DNA of 64,000 bases from Mesorhizobium sp. M1E.F.Ca.ET.045.02.1.1 (GCF_003952485.1 NZ_CP034447.1:2604001-2668000), one strand, 5' to 3'. Positions 17,390-26,723 are shown, counted from the first letter of the stretch. A program made the numbers and translations. Notes: generated by a model from the sequence alone, not told the origin.

Positions 17390-18277
17390 ATGGGGCGCGC
17401 GACACTGATCGGTTTTTCGGCGGTAGCCATGTGGGCGCTGCTCGCGCTGCTCACCGACGCCTCCGGGCAGGTGCCGCCGTTCCTTTTGTCCGCCATCACC
17501 TTCGCCATCGGCACTTGTGTCGGGCTTGTTGCAAGGCTGGTGATGCCAGCTCCCGACAAGCGCCGGAAAATACCGCCGCAAGTGTGGCTGATCGGGATTG
17601 CCGGCCTGTTCGGCTACCACTTCTTCTACTTCACGGCGCTGCGCAATGCGCCTGCCGTCGAGGCGAGCCTGATCGCTTATCTGTGGCCGCTCTTCATCGT
17701 GCTCGGCTCGGCGCTGATGCCGGGCGAAAGGTTGGCCTGGAACCATGTCGTCGGCGCGCTGCTGGGGCTTGCCGGTACCTTCCTGATCGTCACCAAGGGC
17801 GGCGGACTAGCCTTCGACGCACGCTACGCCTTCGGCTATGCGATGGCGGGCGTCTGCGCGCTTGTCTGGTCGTCCTATTCGCTCCTGTCGCGGCGGTTCC
17901 CGTCGGTGCCGACCTCGATCGTCACATGGTTCTGTGCCGCCACGTCGGCGCTTTCGCTCGTCTGCCATCTGTTGCTCGAAAAAACCGTGCTGCCCGAGGG
18001 TCCAGGGCAGTGGCTGGCGGTCGTCGGGCTCGGTCTGATGCCGGTGGGAGCCGCCTTTTATGCCTGGGATATCGGCGTCAAGCGCGGCAACATCCAGGTG
18101 CTGGGGGCGGCAAGCTACGCCGCGCCGCTCTTGTCGACGCTGGTGCTGATTGCGGCAGGTGTCGCCGAGCCGTCGCTGCGCATCCTCGCGGCCTGCGTGC
18201 TCATCACCGGCGGAGCGGCGCTTGCCGCCAAGTCCTTCTTGCTGCGCAAGCCGGCGACCGGCGGAGCTGGCGCATGA
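17390..18277 (+). CDS. DMT (EamA) permease, YddG-like exporter
   Basis: 295 aa with ten hydrophobic segments in two EamA repeats. Features such as ALLALLTDASGQVPPFLLSAITFAIG and LFGYHFFYFTALRNAPAVEASLIAYLWPLFIVL resemble YddG, the aromatic amino acid exporter. A substrate cannot be fixed from sequence alone; export of amino acids or related metabolites is inferred. Its stop overlaps the start of the lysoplasmalogenase gene by 4 bp (ATGA). Confidence 0.85.
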   Translation: MGRATLIGFSAVAMWALLALLTDASGQVPPFLLSAITFAIGTCVGLVARLVMPAPDKRRKIPPQVWLIGIAGLFGYHFFYFTALRNAPAVEASLIAYLWPLFIVLGSALMPGERLAWNHVVGALLGLAGTFLIVTKGGGLAFDARYAFGYAMAGVCALVWSSYSLLSRRFPSVPTSIVTWFCAATSALSLVCHLLLEKTVLPEGPGQWLAVVGLGLMPVGAAFYAWDIGVKRGNIQVLGAASYAAPLLSTLVLIAAGVAEPSLRILAACVLITGGAALAAKSFLLRKPATGGAGA

Positions 18278-18942
18278 TGCCGTTTGCGGGCGGCATCGAC
18301 GCCAACCCGAACGCGACGCTTTTGTTCTCGATCGCCGCGGCTGCGATCTATGCCCTTGCGCTCGAACTGACGCGCCTTGCCCGTTCCGCCGCGAAGACGC
18401 TGGCCGTCGCCTTGCTGGCGGCGCTCGCCGTCATGCAGGGCGGTCCGCTGCTGCTCGTCGCGGCGCTGGCGCTCAGCGCCGCCGGCGACGCGTTCCTGTC
18501 GCGCGACGGCGAAAAGGCCTTCCTTGGCGGGTTGGCGAGCTTCCTCGTCGCGCATGTCGCCTATATCGCCCTGTTCCTGGAGGTGGGTGGCGGGATCGGG
18601 CTGCTCGCCGCCGAACCGTGGCGCGGCGCGGTCGCGCTGGCGATGGCTGTGTTCGTTGTCCTGATGCTCGCCGCGCTGTGGCGTCGCGTCGGCCCATCCC
18701 TGCGTATCCCGATCGCCGTCTATGTCGCCGCGATCCTCGCCATGGGCATCTCGGCGCTCACCACCTTCTACGCTTGGGTCATCGCCGGCGCGGTGCTGTT
18801 CATGGCCTCGGACGGGCTGCTGGCGGCGGAGCGCTTCCTGCTTGCCGCGATCTCGCCGCATCGCGTCTGGATGCGCTACGCGGTCTGGGTGCTGTACTAC
18901 GCGGCGCAGTTGGCAATCACCCTCGGTTTCTTGCTGAGTTAA
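18274..18942 (+). CDS. Lysoplasmalogenase (YhhN family)
   Basis: 222 aa, about eight membrane helices, YhhN/TMEM86 family. Conserved acidic residues occur in ALSAAGDAFLSRD (about residues 66-78) and in FMASDGLLAAERF near residue 180, as expected for the active site that hydrolyses the vinyl-ether bond of lysoplasmalogens. The ATG at 18274 overlaps the upstream stop (ATGA), indicating coupling to the exporter. Its 3' end overlaps the convergent cupin gene by 4 bp. Confidence 0.85.
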   Translation: MMPFAGGIDANPNATLLFSIAAAAIYALALELTRLARSAAKTLAVALLAALAVMQGGPLLLVAALALSAAGDAFLSRDGEKAFLGGLASFLVAHVAYIALFLEVGGGIGLLAAEPWRGAVALAMAVFVVLMLAALWRRVGPSLRIPIAVYVAAILAMGISALTTFYAWVIAGAVLFMASDGLLAAERFLLAAISPHRVWMRYAVWVLYYAAQLAITLGFLLS

Positions 18943-19370
18943 GCGGTTTTCGGCTGCCAGCCCGGCTCGGCCAGCTCGAAGGCGGCGAAATCGAAGCCCG
19001 GCGCCACCGTGCAGCCGACCAGCGTCCATTCGCCGAGGCTGCGCGCCGACTGCCACCAGCCGGCCGGCACGACGATCTGCGGCCGCTCGCCCGCGGCAAG
19101 TGCTGCGCCCAGCACCTGTTCGATGACGGCGCCGGAGCCTTCCTCGTGCATGGCGAGCGCCAAGGGCGCGCCGGCGTAGAAGTGCCAGACCTCCGCCGCG
19201 TCCTTCACCCGGTGCCAGGCCGAAAGCTGGCCCTGCTCCAAAAGGAAATAAATCGCGGTCGAATGGCCCCGGCTGCCTCCCGAGCCATCGCGAAAAGTCT
19301 CGGCATACCAGCCGCCTTCGGGATGCGGCTGGAGACCCAGCGTTGCGATGATTTCAGCGGCGCTGGTCAT
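18939..19370 (-). CDS. Cupin superfamily protein (DUF985)
   Basis: 143 aa starting MTSAAEIIATLGLQPHPEGGWYAETFRD, the diagnostic DUF985 opening, followed by the cupin core STAIYFLLEQGQLSAWHRVKDAAEVWHFYAG and a late VAPGFDFAAFELAEPG. Metal-binding His residues of the cupin fold are present in WHRV and WHFY. Function unknown; these are small soluble beta-barrel proteins. Ends convergently against the lysoplasmalogenase gene with a 4-bp overlap. Confidence 0.9.
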   Translation of the reverse strand: MTSAAEIIATLGLQPHPEGGWYAETFRDGSGGSRGHSTAIYFLLEQGQLSAWHRVKDAAEVWHFYAGAPLALAMHEEGSGAVIEQVLGAALAAGERPQIVVPAGWWQSARSLGEWTLVGCTVAPGFDFAAFELAEPGWQPKTA

Positions 19371-19387
19371 GCAAGGAAGTATTTATT

Positions 19388-19440
19388 TGATGCATGTCGC
19401 TCTCCCAAAACCGCCATACATTTTTGGACGACACGCATCA
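19388..19440. repeat. Palindromic repeat, TGATGCATGTCG arms (family A, copy 1)
   Basis: Left arm TGATGCATGTCG, right arm CGACACGCATCA, with CCCAAAACCG and TTTTTGG around the centre. The outermost three bases on the right (TCA, read TGA on the minus strand) are the stop codon of gloB. The region can fold as a long hairpin between gloB and the cupin gene. Confidence 0.85.
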
Positions 19441-20205
19441 GAAATTGTCCTTGCGTTTGCGGATCTCGGCGAACACCTCGACGTCGCTCGCCCGCTGCAT
19501 GCCGAGATGCTTGCGGATCGCCGGATCGTGCCAGCGCAGGAACGGATTGGTCGACAGTTCCTCGCCGATCGTCGTCGGCAGGGTCGGTTTGTTTCCGGCG
19601 CGCAGCGCCTCGATCCTGGCGGCGCGCTCCTTCAAGGCCGAATTCGTGGGGTCGACGGTCAGCGCGAAGCGGGCGTTGGCCAAGGTGTATTCGTGACCGC
19701 AATAGATCACCGTCTCGGCCGGAAGAGCGGCAAGCTTCTTCAGCGATTCGTACATCACGGGCGGCTTGCACTCGAAGATCCGGCCACAGCCCAACGCGAA
19801 CAGCGTGTCGGCGGTGAAGGCCGTTTTCGAGGCCGGCAGGTGGTAGGAGACATGGCCGGCGGTGTGGCCGGGGGTTTCGATGACATCGATCCTTTCCTCG
19901 CCAAGGCGGATGACGGAGCCTTGCTTGACGGTCTCGTCGATGCCGGGGATCTTGGCCTTTTCCGCCTCCGGTCCGACGATGGTGAGCTTGAAGCGCTCCT
20001 TCAGGGCCAGATTGGCCTCGACATGGTCGCCATGATGATGCGTGGTCAGGATCATCGTCGGCGTCCAGCCAGTGCGCTTGATCGCTGCCAGGATCGGGGC
20101 TTCTTCCGGAGCGTCGATGATCGCCGTCTGGCCGCTTTCGGGGTCGTGCACCAGCACGCCGAAATTATCGGTGCGGCACATGAACTGTTCGATTTCGACC
20201 GGCAT
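19438..20205 (-). CDS. gloB: Hydroxyacylglutathione hydrolase (glyoxalase II)
   Basis: 255 aa from ATG 20205 (MPVEIEQFMCRTDNFGVLVHD), the usual length, preceded by GGAG at a good distance; an ATG five codons upstream has no ribosome site. Metallo-beta-lactamase fold: THHHGDH near residues 54-60, a second-site His in GHTAGHVSYH, Asp in ADTLF, and CGHEYT. It hydrolyses S-D-lactoylglutathione in the glyoxalase pathway. The gene is divergent from a methyltransferase, a conserved rhizobial pair. Its TGA stop is the tip of a palindromic repeat. Confidence 0.95.
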   Translation of the reverse strand: MPVEIEQFMCRTDNFGVLVHDPESGQTAIIDAPEEAPILAAIKRTGWTPTMILTTHHHGDHVEANLALKERFKLTIVGPEAEKAKIPGIDETVKQGSVIRLGEERIDVIETPGHTAGHVSYHLPASKTAFTADTLFALGCGRIFECKPPVMYESLKKLAALPAETVIYCGHEYTLANARFALTVDPTNSALKERAARIEALRAGNKPTLPTTIGEELSTNPFLRWHDPAIRKHLGMQRASDVEVFAEIRKRKDNF

Positions 20206-20304
20206 CTCGTCGCTCTCCATTGTTGCCGCAGACATAGGGCGGGCGACCGTCGATGTCATCCGCCTTTGTTGAACTCGGCATTTATCGCGGCTACCGTCCG
20301 GCGG

Positions 20305-21084
20305 ATGCATTCGGATATCGTCGACCTCCGCTCCTTCTATTCGACCACGCTTGGCCGCCTGGCCGAGCGCGCGATCACCATGGCGTTGTCGTCGATATGG
20401 GCGACCGTTCCGAACGAACGCCTGGTCGGCCTGGGCTACACGCTGCCCTGGCTGGAGCGGTTCGGCACCGATGCCGAGCGCGTCTTCGCCTTCATGCCGG
20501 CGACGCAAGGGGCTGTGGTCTGGCCGGCGACCGGACCGACGGCGACCGCGCTCGTCTTCGACGAAGAGCTGCCGCTGGTCGATTCCTGCATCGACCGCAT
20601 GCTGCTCGTCCACTCGCTGGAACACGTCGAGAATCCGCGCGAGACGCTGAACGAGATTTGGCGCGTGCTGTCGCCCGCGGGCAGAGTCGTCATCGTCGTG
20701 CCCAATCGGCGCGGCGTCTGGGCGCGCTTCGAGCACACGCCCTTCGGCAACGGCCGGCCGTTCTCGCGCGGCCAGCTCACCGAATTGCTGCGCGAGGCGA
20801 ATTTCACGCCCGCCGCATGGTCCGACGCGCTGTTCTTCCCGCCGTCGCCGCGGCGCTTCATGATGCGGTTCCACAATGTGCTGGAGCGCGCCGGCCGGCG
20901 ATTCTGGCCGATCTTTTCCGGCGTCATCGTCGTCGAAGCGCAGAAGCGGCTCTACCAGGGCGTCCCTGTCGCGCAACGCGCCTCGCGTCGCGTTTTCGTC
21001 CCGGTCTTCTCGCCGCAGGGCGCGACGACGCTCGGGCGCCGGGCTGCCGATCCGGTGCCGCCGAGGCGAGTGACGCGTTCGTGA
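20305..21084 (+). CDS. Class I SAM-dependent methyltransferase
   Basis: 259 aa from ATG 20305 (MHSDIVDLRSFYSTTLGRLA). The C-terminal half of a methyltransferase 11 domain is clear: LLVHSLEHVENPRETLNEIWRVL followed by GRVVIVVPNRRGVWARFEHTPFGNGRPFS. The usual N-terminal glycine-rich SAM motif is weak (VGLGYTLPWLERF near residues 42-54), as in this family. It is divergently transcribed from gloB across a 99-bp gap. Substrate unknown. Confidence 0.82.
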   Translation: MHSDIVDLRSFYSTTLGRLAERAITMALSSIWATVPNERLVGLGYTLPWLERFGTDAERVFAFMPATQGAVVWPATGPTATALVFDEELPLVDSCIDRMLLVHSLEHVENPRETLNEIWRVLSPAGRVVIVVPNRRGVWARFEHTPFGNGRPFSRGQLTELLREANFTPAAWSDALFFPPSPRRFMMRFHNVLERAGRRFWPIFSGVIVVEAQKRLYQGVPVAQRASRRVFVPVFSPQGATTLGRRAADPVPPRRVTRS

Positions 21085-21191
21085 TCGGGGCTACGCCTTG
21101 CATCGCATGGTCATCATCACCCTATCTCAAGGACGGGCTCGGGGCGCGGCATCGTTGCTGATGACCATTCCCGGAAGCAGGGATTTCGCAT

Positions 21192-23015
21192 ATGGACTAC
21201 CAAACGGATGACAAGCAGGGCACCGGACTGGCCGCGTTCTCGGTCGAGACCAGCAGCCTCTCCGACCAGGTGGCGACGATCAGGCAGGCGCTGAAGACGT
21301 CGCCGGTGCGCAGGCAACTCCTGTGGGTCTCGATCGGCATTGTCGGCGTCGTCGTCGCGACCTCGATCGGGCAGGTCCTGCTCAACCGCTGGAACCAGCC
21401 TTTCTTCGACGCCCTGGCGCGGCGCGACCTGCCGGGTTTCCTGCACCAGCTGATGGTCTTTGCCGGAATTGCCAGCAGCCTGCTGGTGCTCAATGTCGGC
21501 CAGACCTGGCTCAACCAGACGATCCGGCTGAGGCTGCGCGAAGCGCTGACGCTGGACCTGATCGATGAATGGATGCGGCCGGCGCGCGCCTTCCGGCTCA
21601 CCCATGCGGGCGCCATCAGCGTCAATCCCGACCAGCGCATGCAGCAGGACGCCGGGCATCTCTCCGACCTTTCGACCGATCTCGGGGTCGGCCTGCTGCA
21701 ATCCTTTATCCTGCTTGTGTCCTTCATCGGCGTGCTGTGGGAACTTTCCTCCGGCTTCGTCTTCCATGTCGGCGGCCATTCGCTGGCGATACCCGGCTAC
21801 ATGGTCTGGGCGGCGATCCTCTATGCCGGCATCGCCTCCTGGCTGAGCTGGCTGGTGGGCAGGCCGCTGATCCGCTTCAACAGCGATCGCTACACGCGCG
21901 AGGCGGAGCTGCGCTCCTCCGTGGTTCGCGTCAACGAGAATGTCGACGCCATCGCGCTCGCCCATGGCGAGGCGGATGCCAGGCGGCAGCTCGAGCTCGA
22001 TCTCGGCACCGTGCTCGGCGCCATGCGGCGCATCTACAGCGCCCAGATCAACCTGTCCTGGGTCACCGATGCCTATGGCTGGATCACCGTGGTGGCGCCG
22101 ATCCTTGTCGCGGCGCCGGTCTATTTCGCGGGCGACATCAGCTTCGGCGGATTGATGATGGCGGTCGGCGCCTTCAACCAGGTGAATTCCTCGCTGCGCT
22201 GGTTCATCAACAACATCGGCGCCATCGCCGACTGGCGGGCAACGCTGATGCGCGTCGCCGACTTCCGCATCGCGCTTGGCGAAACCGATATCCTGCATGC
22301 CAAGGAAAGCTGTATCGAGTTGGGCGAGAACGCGAATGGCACGCTGACATTCGACAAACTCGAAGTCGCGTCGCCCGACGGCTGCACCAGGCTTGCCGAA
22401 ACGGCCGTCGAGATAAAGGCCGGAGAGCGCGTCATGATCACCGGCGATCCGCGCGCCGGCAAGACGCTGTTCTTCCGCGCCATCGCCGGCCTCTGGCCTT
22501 GGGGATGCGGCCGCATCGGCATGCCGGCCGGGGAGACGCCGTTCTTCGTGCCGCGCACGCCCTATTTCCCGCTCGGCACGCTGCGCGATGTGCTCAACCA
22601 TGCCGAAGGCGTCAACGTCGACGATGCCGAGATATCGGCGGTGCTCGGCGAAGTCGGCCTGGAGCGCCTGTCGTCCCAGCTCGACCGTTCGGCGCGCTGG
22701 GAGCATGAACTGGCCGACGACGAACAGCGGCTGCTCGCCTTTGCCCGGCTCGCGCTGAGGAAGCCGAAATGGGTGATCATCGACGAAGCGCTGGATACGT
22801 TCGACGGCGCCACGTTACGACGCGTGCTGGCGATGCTGCAGGCCCGGCTGCCGGATGCCGCCATCCTCAATATCGGGCGCGGTCTGCACAACATCCAGTT
22901 CTTCCCGCGGGCGCTCACTATCATCAAGGACAGCGGCGGATCGGCGCTGAAGCCGGCCCGCCTGCGCGCCGGGGCGATCGAACCTCCACCAGTTGCCGCC
23001 CATCGCAAAAAATAG
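21192..23015 (+). CDS. YddA/ABCD-type ABC exporter with degenerate ATPase motifs
   Basis: 607 aa: N-terminal membrane domain (helices between about residues 44 and 330) of the SbmA/BacA-like ABC_membrane_2 type (RWNQPFFDAL near residue 66), then an ATPase domain. The nucleotide-binding motifs are unusual: Walker A reads GDPRAGKT (Lys424, Arg where Gly is normal) and the signature reads LADDEQR (residues 507-513, Asp510 in place of Gly), with Walker B IIDEALDTFD. ATPase activity could be weak or altered. Transport substrate unknown; relatives move peptides or fatty acyl compounds. A DUF1194 gene follows. Confidence 0.85.
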   Translation: MDYQTDDKQGTGLAAFSVETSSLSDQVATIRQALKTSPVRRQLLWVSIGIVGVVVATSIGQVLLNRWNQPFFDALARRDLPGFLHQLMVFAGIASSLLVLNVGQTWLNQTIRLRLREALTLDLIDEWMRPARAFRLTHAGAISVNPDQRMQQDAGHLSDLSTDLGVGLLQSFILLVSFIGVLWELSSGFVFHVGGHSLAIPGYMVWAAILYAGIASWLSWLVGRPLIRFNSDRYTREAELRSSVVRVNENVDAIALAHGEADARRQLELDLGTVLGAMRRIYSAQINLSWVTDAYGWITVVAPILVAAPVYFAGDISFGGLMMAVGAFNQVNSSLRWFINNIGAIADWRATLMRVADFRIALGETDILHAKESCIELGENANGTLTFDKLEVASPDGCTRLAETAVEIKAGERVMITGDPRAGKTLFFRAIAGLWPWGCGRIGMPAGETPFFVPRTPYFPLGTLRDVLNHAEGVNVDDAEISAVLGEVGLERLSSQLDRSARWEHELADDEQRLLAFARLALRKPKWVIIDEALDTFDGATLRRVLAMLQARLPDAAILNIGRGLHNIQFFPRALTIIKDSGGSALKPARLRAGAIEPPPVAAHRKK

Positions 23016-23067
23016 CTTTATTTCGCCGCGATCGCGGGGAAGAATCCCGGTGTGGTCGGAGCTCGCC

Positions 23068-23868
23068 ATGCCGAAGCTGCTCAGCCTGCTTGCCTGCCTT
23101 GCCTGCGCCGAGGCTGCGCCAATGCCCGCGATTGACGACGGCGCCCCGGTCGATGTCGAGCTCGTGCTGGCTGTCGATATCTCGCAATCGATGGACGAAG
23201 GCGAGTTCGCCTTGCAGCGCGCCGGCTATGTCGAGGCGCTGCGCCATCCCGACTTCATCAACGCGGTGCGTTCGGGGCAAAGCGGTCGCGTCGCGCTCGC
23301 CTATTTCGAATGGGCGGGCGTCGTACGCGACGACGGCGTGATCGCCTGGCAGATCATTGACGGCGCAGACAGCGCCAACGCCTTTGCCGACAAGATCGCG
23401 GGCCGGCCGTTCCGGAGCTTTCGCGGCACCTCAATCTCGGGTGCTCTCGGCTTCGGCGCCGGGCTTTTGGAGAAAAACGGCTTTTCGGCGCCGCGCCGGG
23501 TCATCGACATATCGGGGGACGGGCCCAACAATGCCGGGCTGCCCGTCGCTGTGACTCGCGATGCCGCTTTAGCCAAGGGCATGATCATTAACGGCCTGCC
23601 GATCCTGATCAGTCCTTCGCCGAGCGTCAGCCATCTCGATCGCTACTACGCCGATTGCGTCACCGGCGGGCCCGGCTCGTTCGTGCTGCCGATCTATGCG
23701 GCGTCCGAATTCTCGACCGCGATCCGCCGCAAGCTGATCCAGGAGGTGAGCGGCATCGGTGATGCCAGAAGGATTCGCGTCGATGCGGAGGCGCCGACCG
23801 ACTGCCTGCTTGGCGAGCGCCTGCGGCGACGGTTTTCCGATCCGTATTTCCCGGAACTGGACCGCTGA
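23068..23868 (+). CDS. DUF1194 von Willebrand A protein, exported
   Basis: 266 aa from ATG 23068 (MPKLLSLLACLACAEAAPMP), a short signal peptide. Directly after it is the vWA domain with MIDAS motif VDISQSMDEGE (about residues 37-47), Thr in FRGTSISGALGFG and Asp in IDISGDGPNNAG, so the metal site looks intact. DUF1194 is common in rhizobia; function unknown, probably periplasmic protein contacts. It follows the ABC exporter by 52 bp on the same strand. Confidence 0.87.
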   Translation: MPKLLSLLACLACAEAAPMPAIDDGAPVDVELVLAVDISQSMDEGEFALQRAGYVEALRHPDFINAVRSGQSGRVALAYFEWAGVVRDDGVIAWQIIDGADSANAFADKIAGRPFRSFRGTSISGALGFGAGLLEKNGFSAPRRVIDISGDGPNNAGLPVAVTRDAALAKGMIINGLPILISPSPSVSHLDRYYADCVTGGPGSFVLPIYAASEFSTAIRRKLIQEVSGIGDARRIRVDAEAPTDCLLGERLRRRFSDPYFPELDR

Positions 23869-23890
23869 GGACCTCTTTTAAGCCAGGCGC

Positions 23891-24826
23891 TCAGGCCGCT
23901 CGGGCGCCATATTTGGCGCGGAACTCGTCATAGCAATCGCGGCGCCAGCGCCGGCCGACGACATAGCCACGTACCAGTTCGGTCGGCGAGTAGCCGAGCG
24001 CCTTGGACGACCGGTTGGCGAGATAGCCGGAAAAGGCCTGTGGCAGCCTGCCTTTGAGGATGTCGGCGATGATCTGCCGCGCGATCATATAGGGCGGCAC
24101 GTCGGGATAGCGGTCGGCGATGTAAGGGTGTTTGCCGATCAGGTTGGCATAAGCCTCGACATAACCGTCGCGGCGGCCGGAAATCGAATTTTCCGAATTG
24201 TACTTCTTCCAGTCGATATCCTCCGACAGCAAGGCGCCGCCGCGGTTGGCAAAACGCAGCAGCAGCTCGCGGTCCTGCATGCGCGTGATGTCGCTGTCAA
24301 AACCGCCGATCGCAAGCAGCGAGTCGTGCCGGGCGGTGATCGCCGAGCCGGCAATGAAGATCGTCTGCGAGACCAGGGCGCGCTGCAGCGTGCTTTTGTC
24401 GAGCAAGGCCTGGCGATTGATGCATTTGGTGCTGCGGTTGCCCTTCACCGAGATGAAGGAACTGATCAGCACTTCGAGCGAAGGGTTCCTGTCGAAGTGC
24501 GGCAGCGTCCGGTCAAGGCGATCCGGCAGGTAGACATCGTCCGAATCGAGGAAGGTGACGATCGGCGCCCGCGCGCGCTCGATGCCCGCGTTGCGCGCCG
24601 CATTGGCGCCTCGCCATTTCGCGCCGACGTAGACCAGTCTGGGATCGCGAATTTCGGCCAGGGCCTGGGCAGTCCCGTCGGTCGAGCCGTCATCGACGAC
24701 AATGTGCTCGAAGCGGGTAAATGTCTGGGCAAGAACGCTTTCCACGGCACGCACGACCTGGCTGCGCCGGTTATGGGTCGGCGTGATCACGGTGATCAGC
24801 GGGGCTGTGTCGGAAGCGGTCGGCAT
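23891..24826 (-). CDS. Glycosyltransferase family 2
   Basis: 311 aa GT-A enzyme. The N-terminus has the nucleotide-binding opening ITVITPTHNRRSQVVRAVES, then VVDDGSTDGTAQAL and the metal-binding FLDSDDVYLPDRLD near residues 92-105. A later acidic stretch TRMQDRELLLRF may hold the catalytic base. No membrane helix is visible, so it is probably cytoplasmic or peripheral, acting on a lipid-linked or polysaccharide acceptor. A second GT2 gene follows upstream on the same strand, 199 bp away; together they suggest surface-glycan work, acceptor unknown. Confidence 0.88.
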   Translation of the reverse strand: MPTASDTAPLITVITPTHNRRSQVVRAVESVLAQTFTRFEHIVVDDGSTDGTAQALAEIRDPRLVYVGAKWRGANAARNAGIERARAPIVTFLDSDDVYLPDRLDRTLPHFDRNPSLEVLISSFISVKGNRSTKCINRQALLDKSTLQRALVSQTIFIAGSAITARHDSLLAIGGFDSDITRMQDRELLLRFANRGGALLSEDIDWKKYNSENSISGRRDGYVEAYANLIGKHPYIADRYPDVPPYMIARQIIADILKGRLPQAFSGYLANRSSKALGYSPTELVRGYVVGRRWRRDCYDEFRAKYGARAA

Positions 24827-25025
24827 CTAACTTTCGTCACGGGGCGGATAAACGATATCCAGATGGATCTTGTACCTACCTCTCCCTGTCCGCCCCCGGA
24901 TGGATTCGCGAAATGTTACAGAAAAGAGTGATCTATGTCATCTGAAGCGTCGCTTCGGCCCAAGGTCAGAGCGAATTTCCCCAAAGTCAGGCAGTTTGAA
25001 TGCAACACTTGCAGGCGATTTATTC

Positions 25026-26018
25026 TCAACTGTGCCCGACGAAGTCAGGCACGGTTTCGATCTCGTCGCGAACGAGGCGGGCTGCCAGGCTGAATTGGCC
25101 GAAAAATGCCAAGGTATAAAAGGCCAGCCCTACCGCCAGCGAAAACGGAATCTGCCAAGGCGGCATGCCCGTCTGCGACGCATGACTTATCACGCGTCGT
25201 GTCGTGCGCCACGACATGGTCCCCCATCGGCTGAACGACTTCGCGATCCGCTGGCTGCGGTTGGGGGCATGAAGCGCGACGAATTTCCGGTCGGCGTCCC
25301 TGCCGGTCACCAGCGCGCGCCAACAAAAGAACCGCCAGCCCCGCGGCGAGTAGTGATAGGCGCGCGCATCGACATTGACGATTCTATGACCCTCGCGCCA
25401 AAGCTGATGCATCAGCAGCGTGCAGGACACCTTGAAGCCGTTGTGTGCCGGGAACGGATGGCTGGCAATCCAGTCGCGTCGAAAGGCAACGTTGTTGGCA
25501 TTGATCGCACGTTTCGAAGCAAACCTTTCGTCCCCCTGGGCCATCGGGAAGAACCAGATCAAGGCGAAGGTCCGCGAAAAGAAATCGTCGTACGAAAGGT
25601 AGGTATGGCCGTTCACGCAGATGGGTTCGGCATCGTGAAAGGGCGCCAGCAGGGCTGAGAGCCAACCCTGCTGGGGAACCGTGTCGGAATCCATGAAGAC
25701 GACGATTTTTCCTTCAGCCAAACGCACGCCATGGTTCTTGAGTTCGTAGTACCGGCCGCTGGGGCAGGCCGTGAAGGTCACTTCGGCTACCTGTGTCAGC
25801 TGCGGCGCTTCTGCCTCGATGCGGCTTTGCAACGATGAGGTGTCCGCATTTTGTCCGGCATGAGAGATAACGACTTTCGGTCTGGCGAAGCCGGTTGAGG
25901 AGACCACAGCGATCTCGCGCGCCAAGGCGGTCAGCCCGACGCCCATCTCGTCCCAGTCTATGAACTGGGCATTTTCCATCTCTACGACAATTGAATAGGT
26001 TGGACGTTTGTCGACCAT
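25026..26018 (-). CDS. Glycosyltransferase family 2, membrane-anchored
   Basis: 330 aa. The typical first motif is divergent (YSIVVEMENAQFIDWDEMG), but VVFMDSDTVPQQGWLSALL carries the DxD and ANNVAFRRDW is the usual later motif. A C-terminal hydrophobic segment (IPFSLAVGLAFYTLAFFGQFSLA, about residues 290-312) would anchor it to the inner membrane. It precedes another GT2 gene on the same strand, so both may serve one polysaccharide. Donor and acceptor cannot be told. Confidence 0.8.
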   Translation of the reverse strand: MVDKRPTYSIVVEMENAQFIDWDEMGVGLTALAREIAVVSSTGFARPKVVISHAGQNADTSSLQSRIEAEAPQLTQVAEVTFTACPSGRYYELKNHGVRLAEGKIVVFMDSDTVPQQGWLSALLAPFHDAEPICVNGHTYLSYDDFFSRTFALIWFFPMAQGDERFASKRAINANNVAFRRDWIASHPFPAHNGFKVSCTLLMHQLWREGHRIVNVDARAYHYSPRGWRFFCWRALVTGRDADRKFVALHAPNRSQRIAKSFSRWGTMSWRTTRRVISHASQTGMPPWQIPFSLAVGLAFYTLAFFGQFSLAARLVRDEIETVPDFVGHS

Positions 26019-26085
26019 CGTTGCGCAATCAGTTTGCCTGAGCCATATCGCTATAAGGCTCTGGGCCCCGCCGTCAACGATGAGC

Positions 26086-26700
26086 CTATCGCCTCAACAA
26101 AAACACCGCTTGCTGGCCGAAGAAGTTCCAGAACCACCAGGGCATCGACAGACCGATCTTCTGGCCGTTGGCGTCGAGCGCGGTCGCCTTCTCGACGGTA
26201 GCGCCAAGCTCCTCGCACAGATTGACGAAGTCGCGGATGGTGCAGAAGTGGATGTTCGGCGTGTCGTACCAGGAATAGGGCAGGTCCTTGGTGACCGGCA
26301 TCCGGCCCTTGATCAGCAGCGAGAAGCGCACCCGCCAGTGGCCGAAATTGGGGAAGGAGACGATGGCGCGGTTGCCGATCCGGAGCAGCTCGTCGAGCAC
26401 CAGCTTTGGATTGCGGGTCGCCTGCAGGGTCTGCGACAGCACGACGAAATCGAAGCCCTTGTCGGGGTAGAATCCGAGATCCTTGTCGGCATCGCCCTGG
26501 ATGACGCTGAGGCCGCGCGCCACGCATTCATTGACGCCGCGCTGCGACAGTTCCATGCCGCGGCCGTCGACCTGCTTGGTCTCCTGCAACAGCTCCAGAA
26601 GCACGCCGTCGCCCGAGCCGACATCGAGGACGCGCGAATTCGGCGGAATGAGATTGCTGACGACGTCGAGATCGACGCGCTGGGCGCGGTTGACGCTCAT
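26086..26700 (-). CDS. metW: Methionine biosynthesis protein MetW
   Basis: 204 aa from ATG 26700 (MSVNRAQRVDLDVVSNLI). A methyltransferase-like fold with motif I VLDVGSGDGVLLELL near residues 25-39, then GMELSQRGVNECVARGLSVIQGDAD and DFVVLSQTLQATRNP, all MetW hallmarks. MetW works with MetX in forming O-acetylhomoserine or O-succinylhomoserine in many Proteobacteria. It lies 91 bp after metX on the same strand, with a family A palindrome in between, and so falls under the SAM-II control upstream of metX. Confidence 0.95.
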   Translation of the reverse strand: MSVNRAQRVDLDVVSNLIPPNSRVLDVGSGDGVLLELLQETKQVDGRGMELSQRGVNECVARGLSVIQGDADKDLGFYPDKGFDFVVLSQTLQATRNPKLVLDELLRIGNRAIVSFPNFGHWRVRFSLLIKGRMPVTKDLPYSWYDTPNIHFCTIRDFVNLCEELGATVEKATALDANGQKIGLSMPWWFWNFFGQQAVFLLRR

Positions 26701-26723
26701 GGGCACACTTCCGATCTTTGTTT

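Noticed and set aside
21117..22706. 529-codon minus-strand frame
   Set aside because: Antisense to the ABC exporter, low-complexity His/Arg/Asp composition.
24954..25110. Short plus-strand frame with CNTC-like cysteines between the two GT2 genes
   Set aside because: Runs into the antisense of the glycosyltransferase and has no clear ribosome site.
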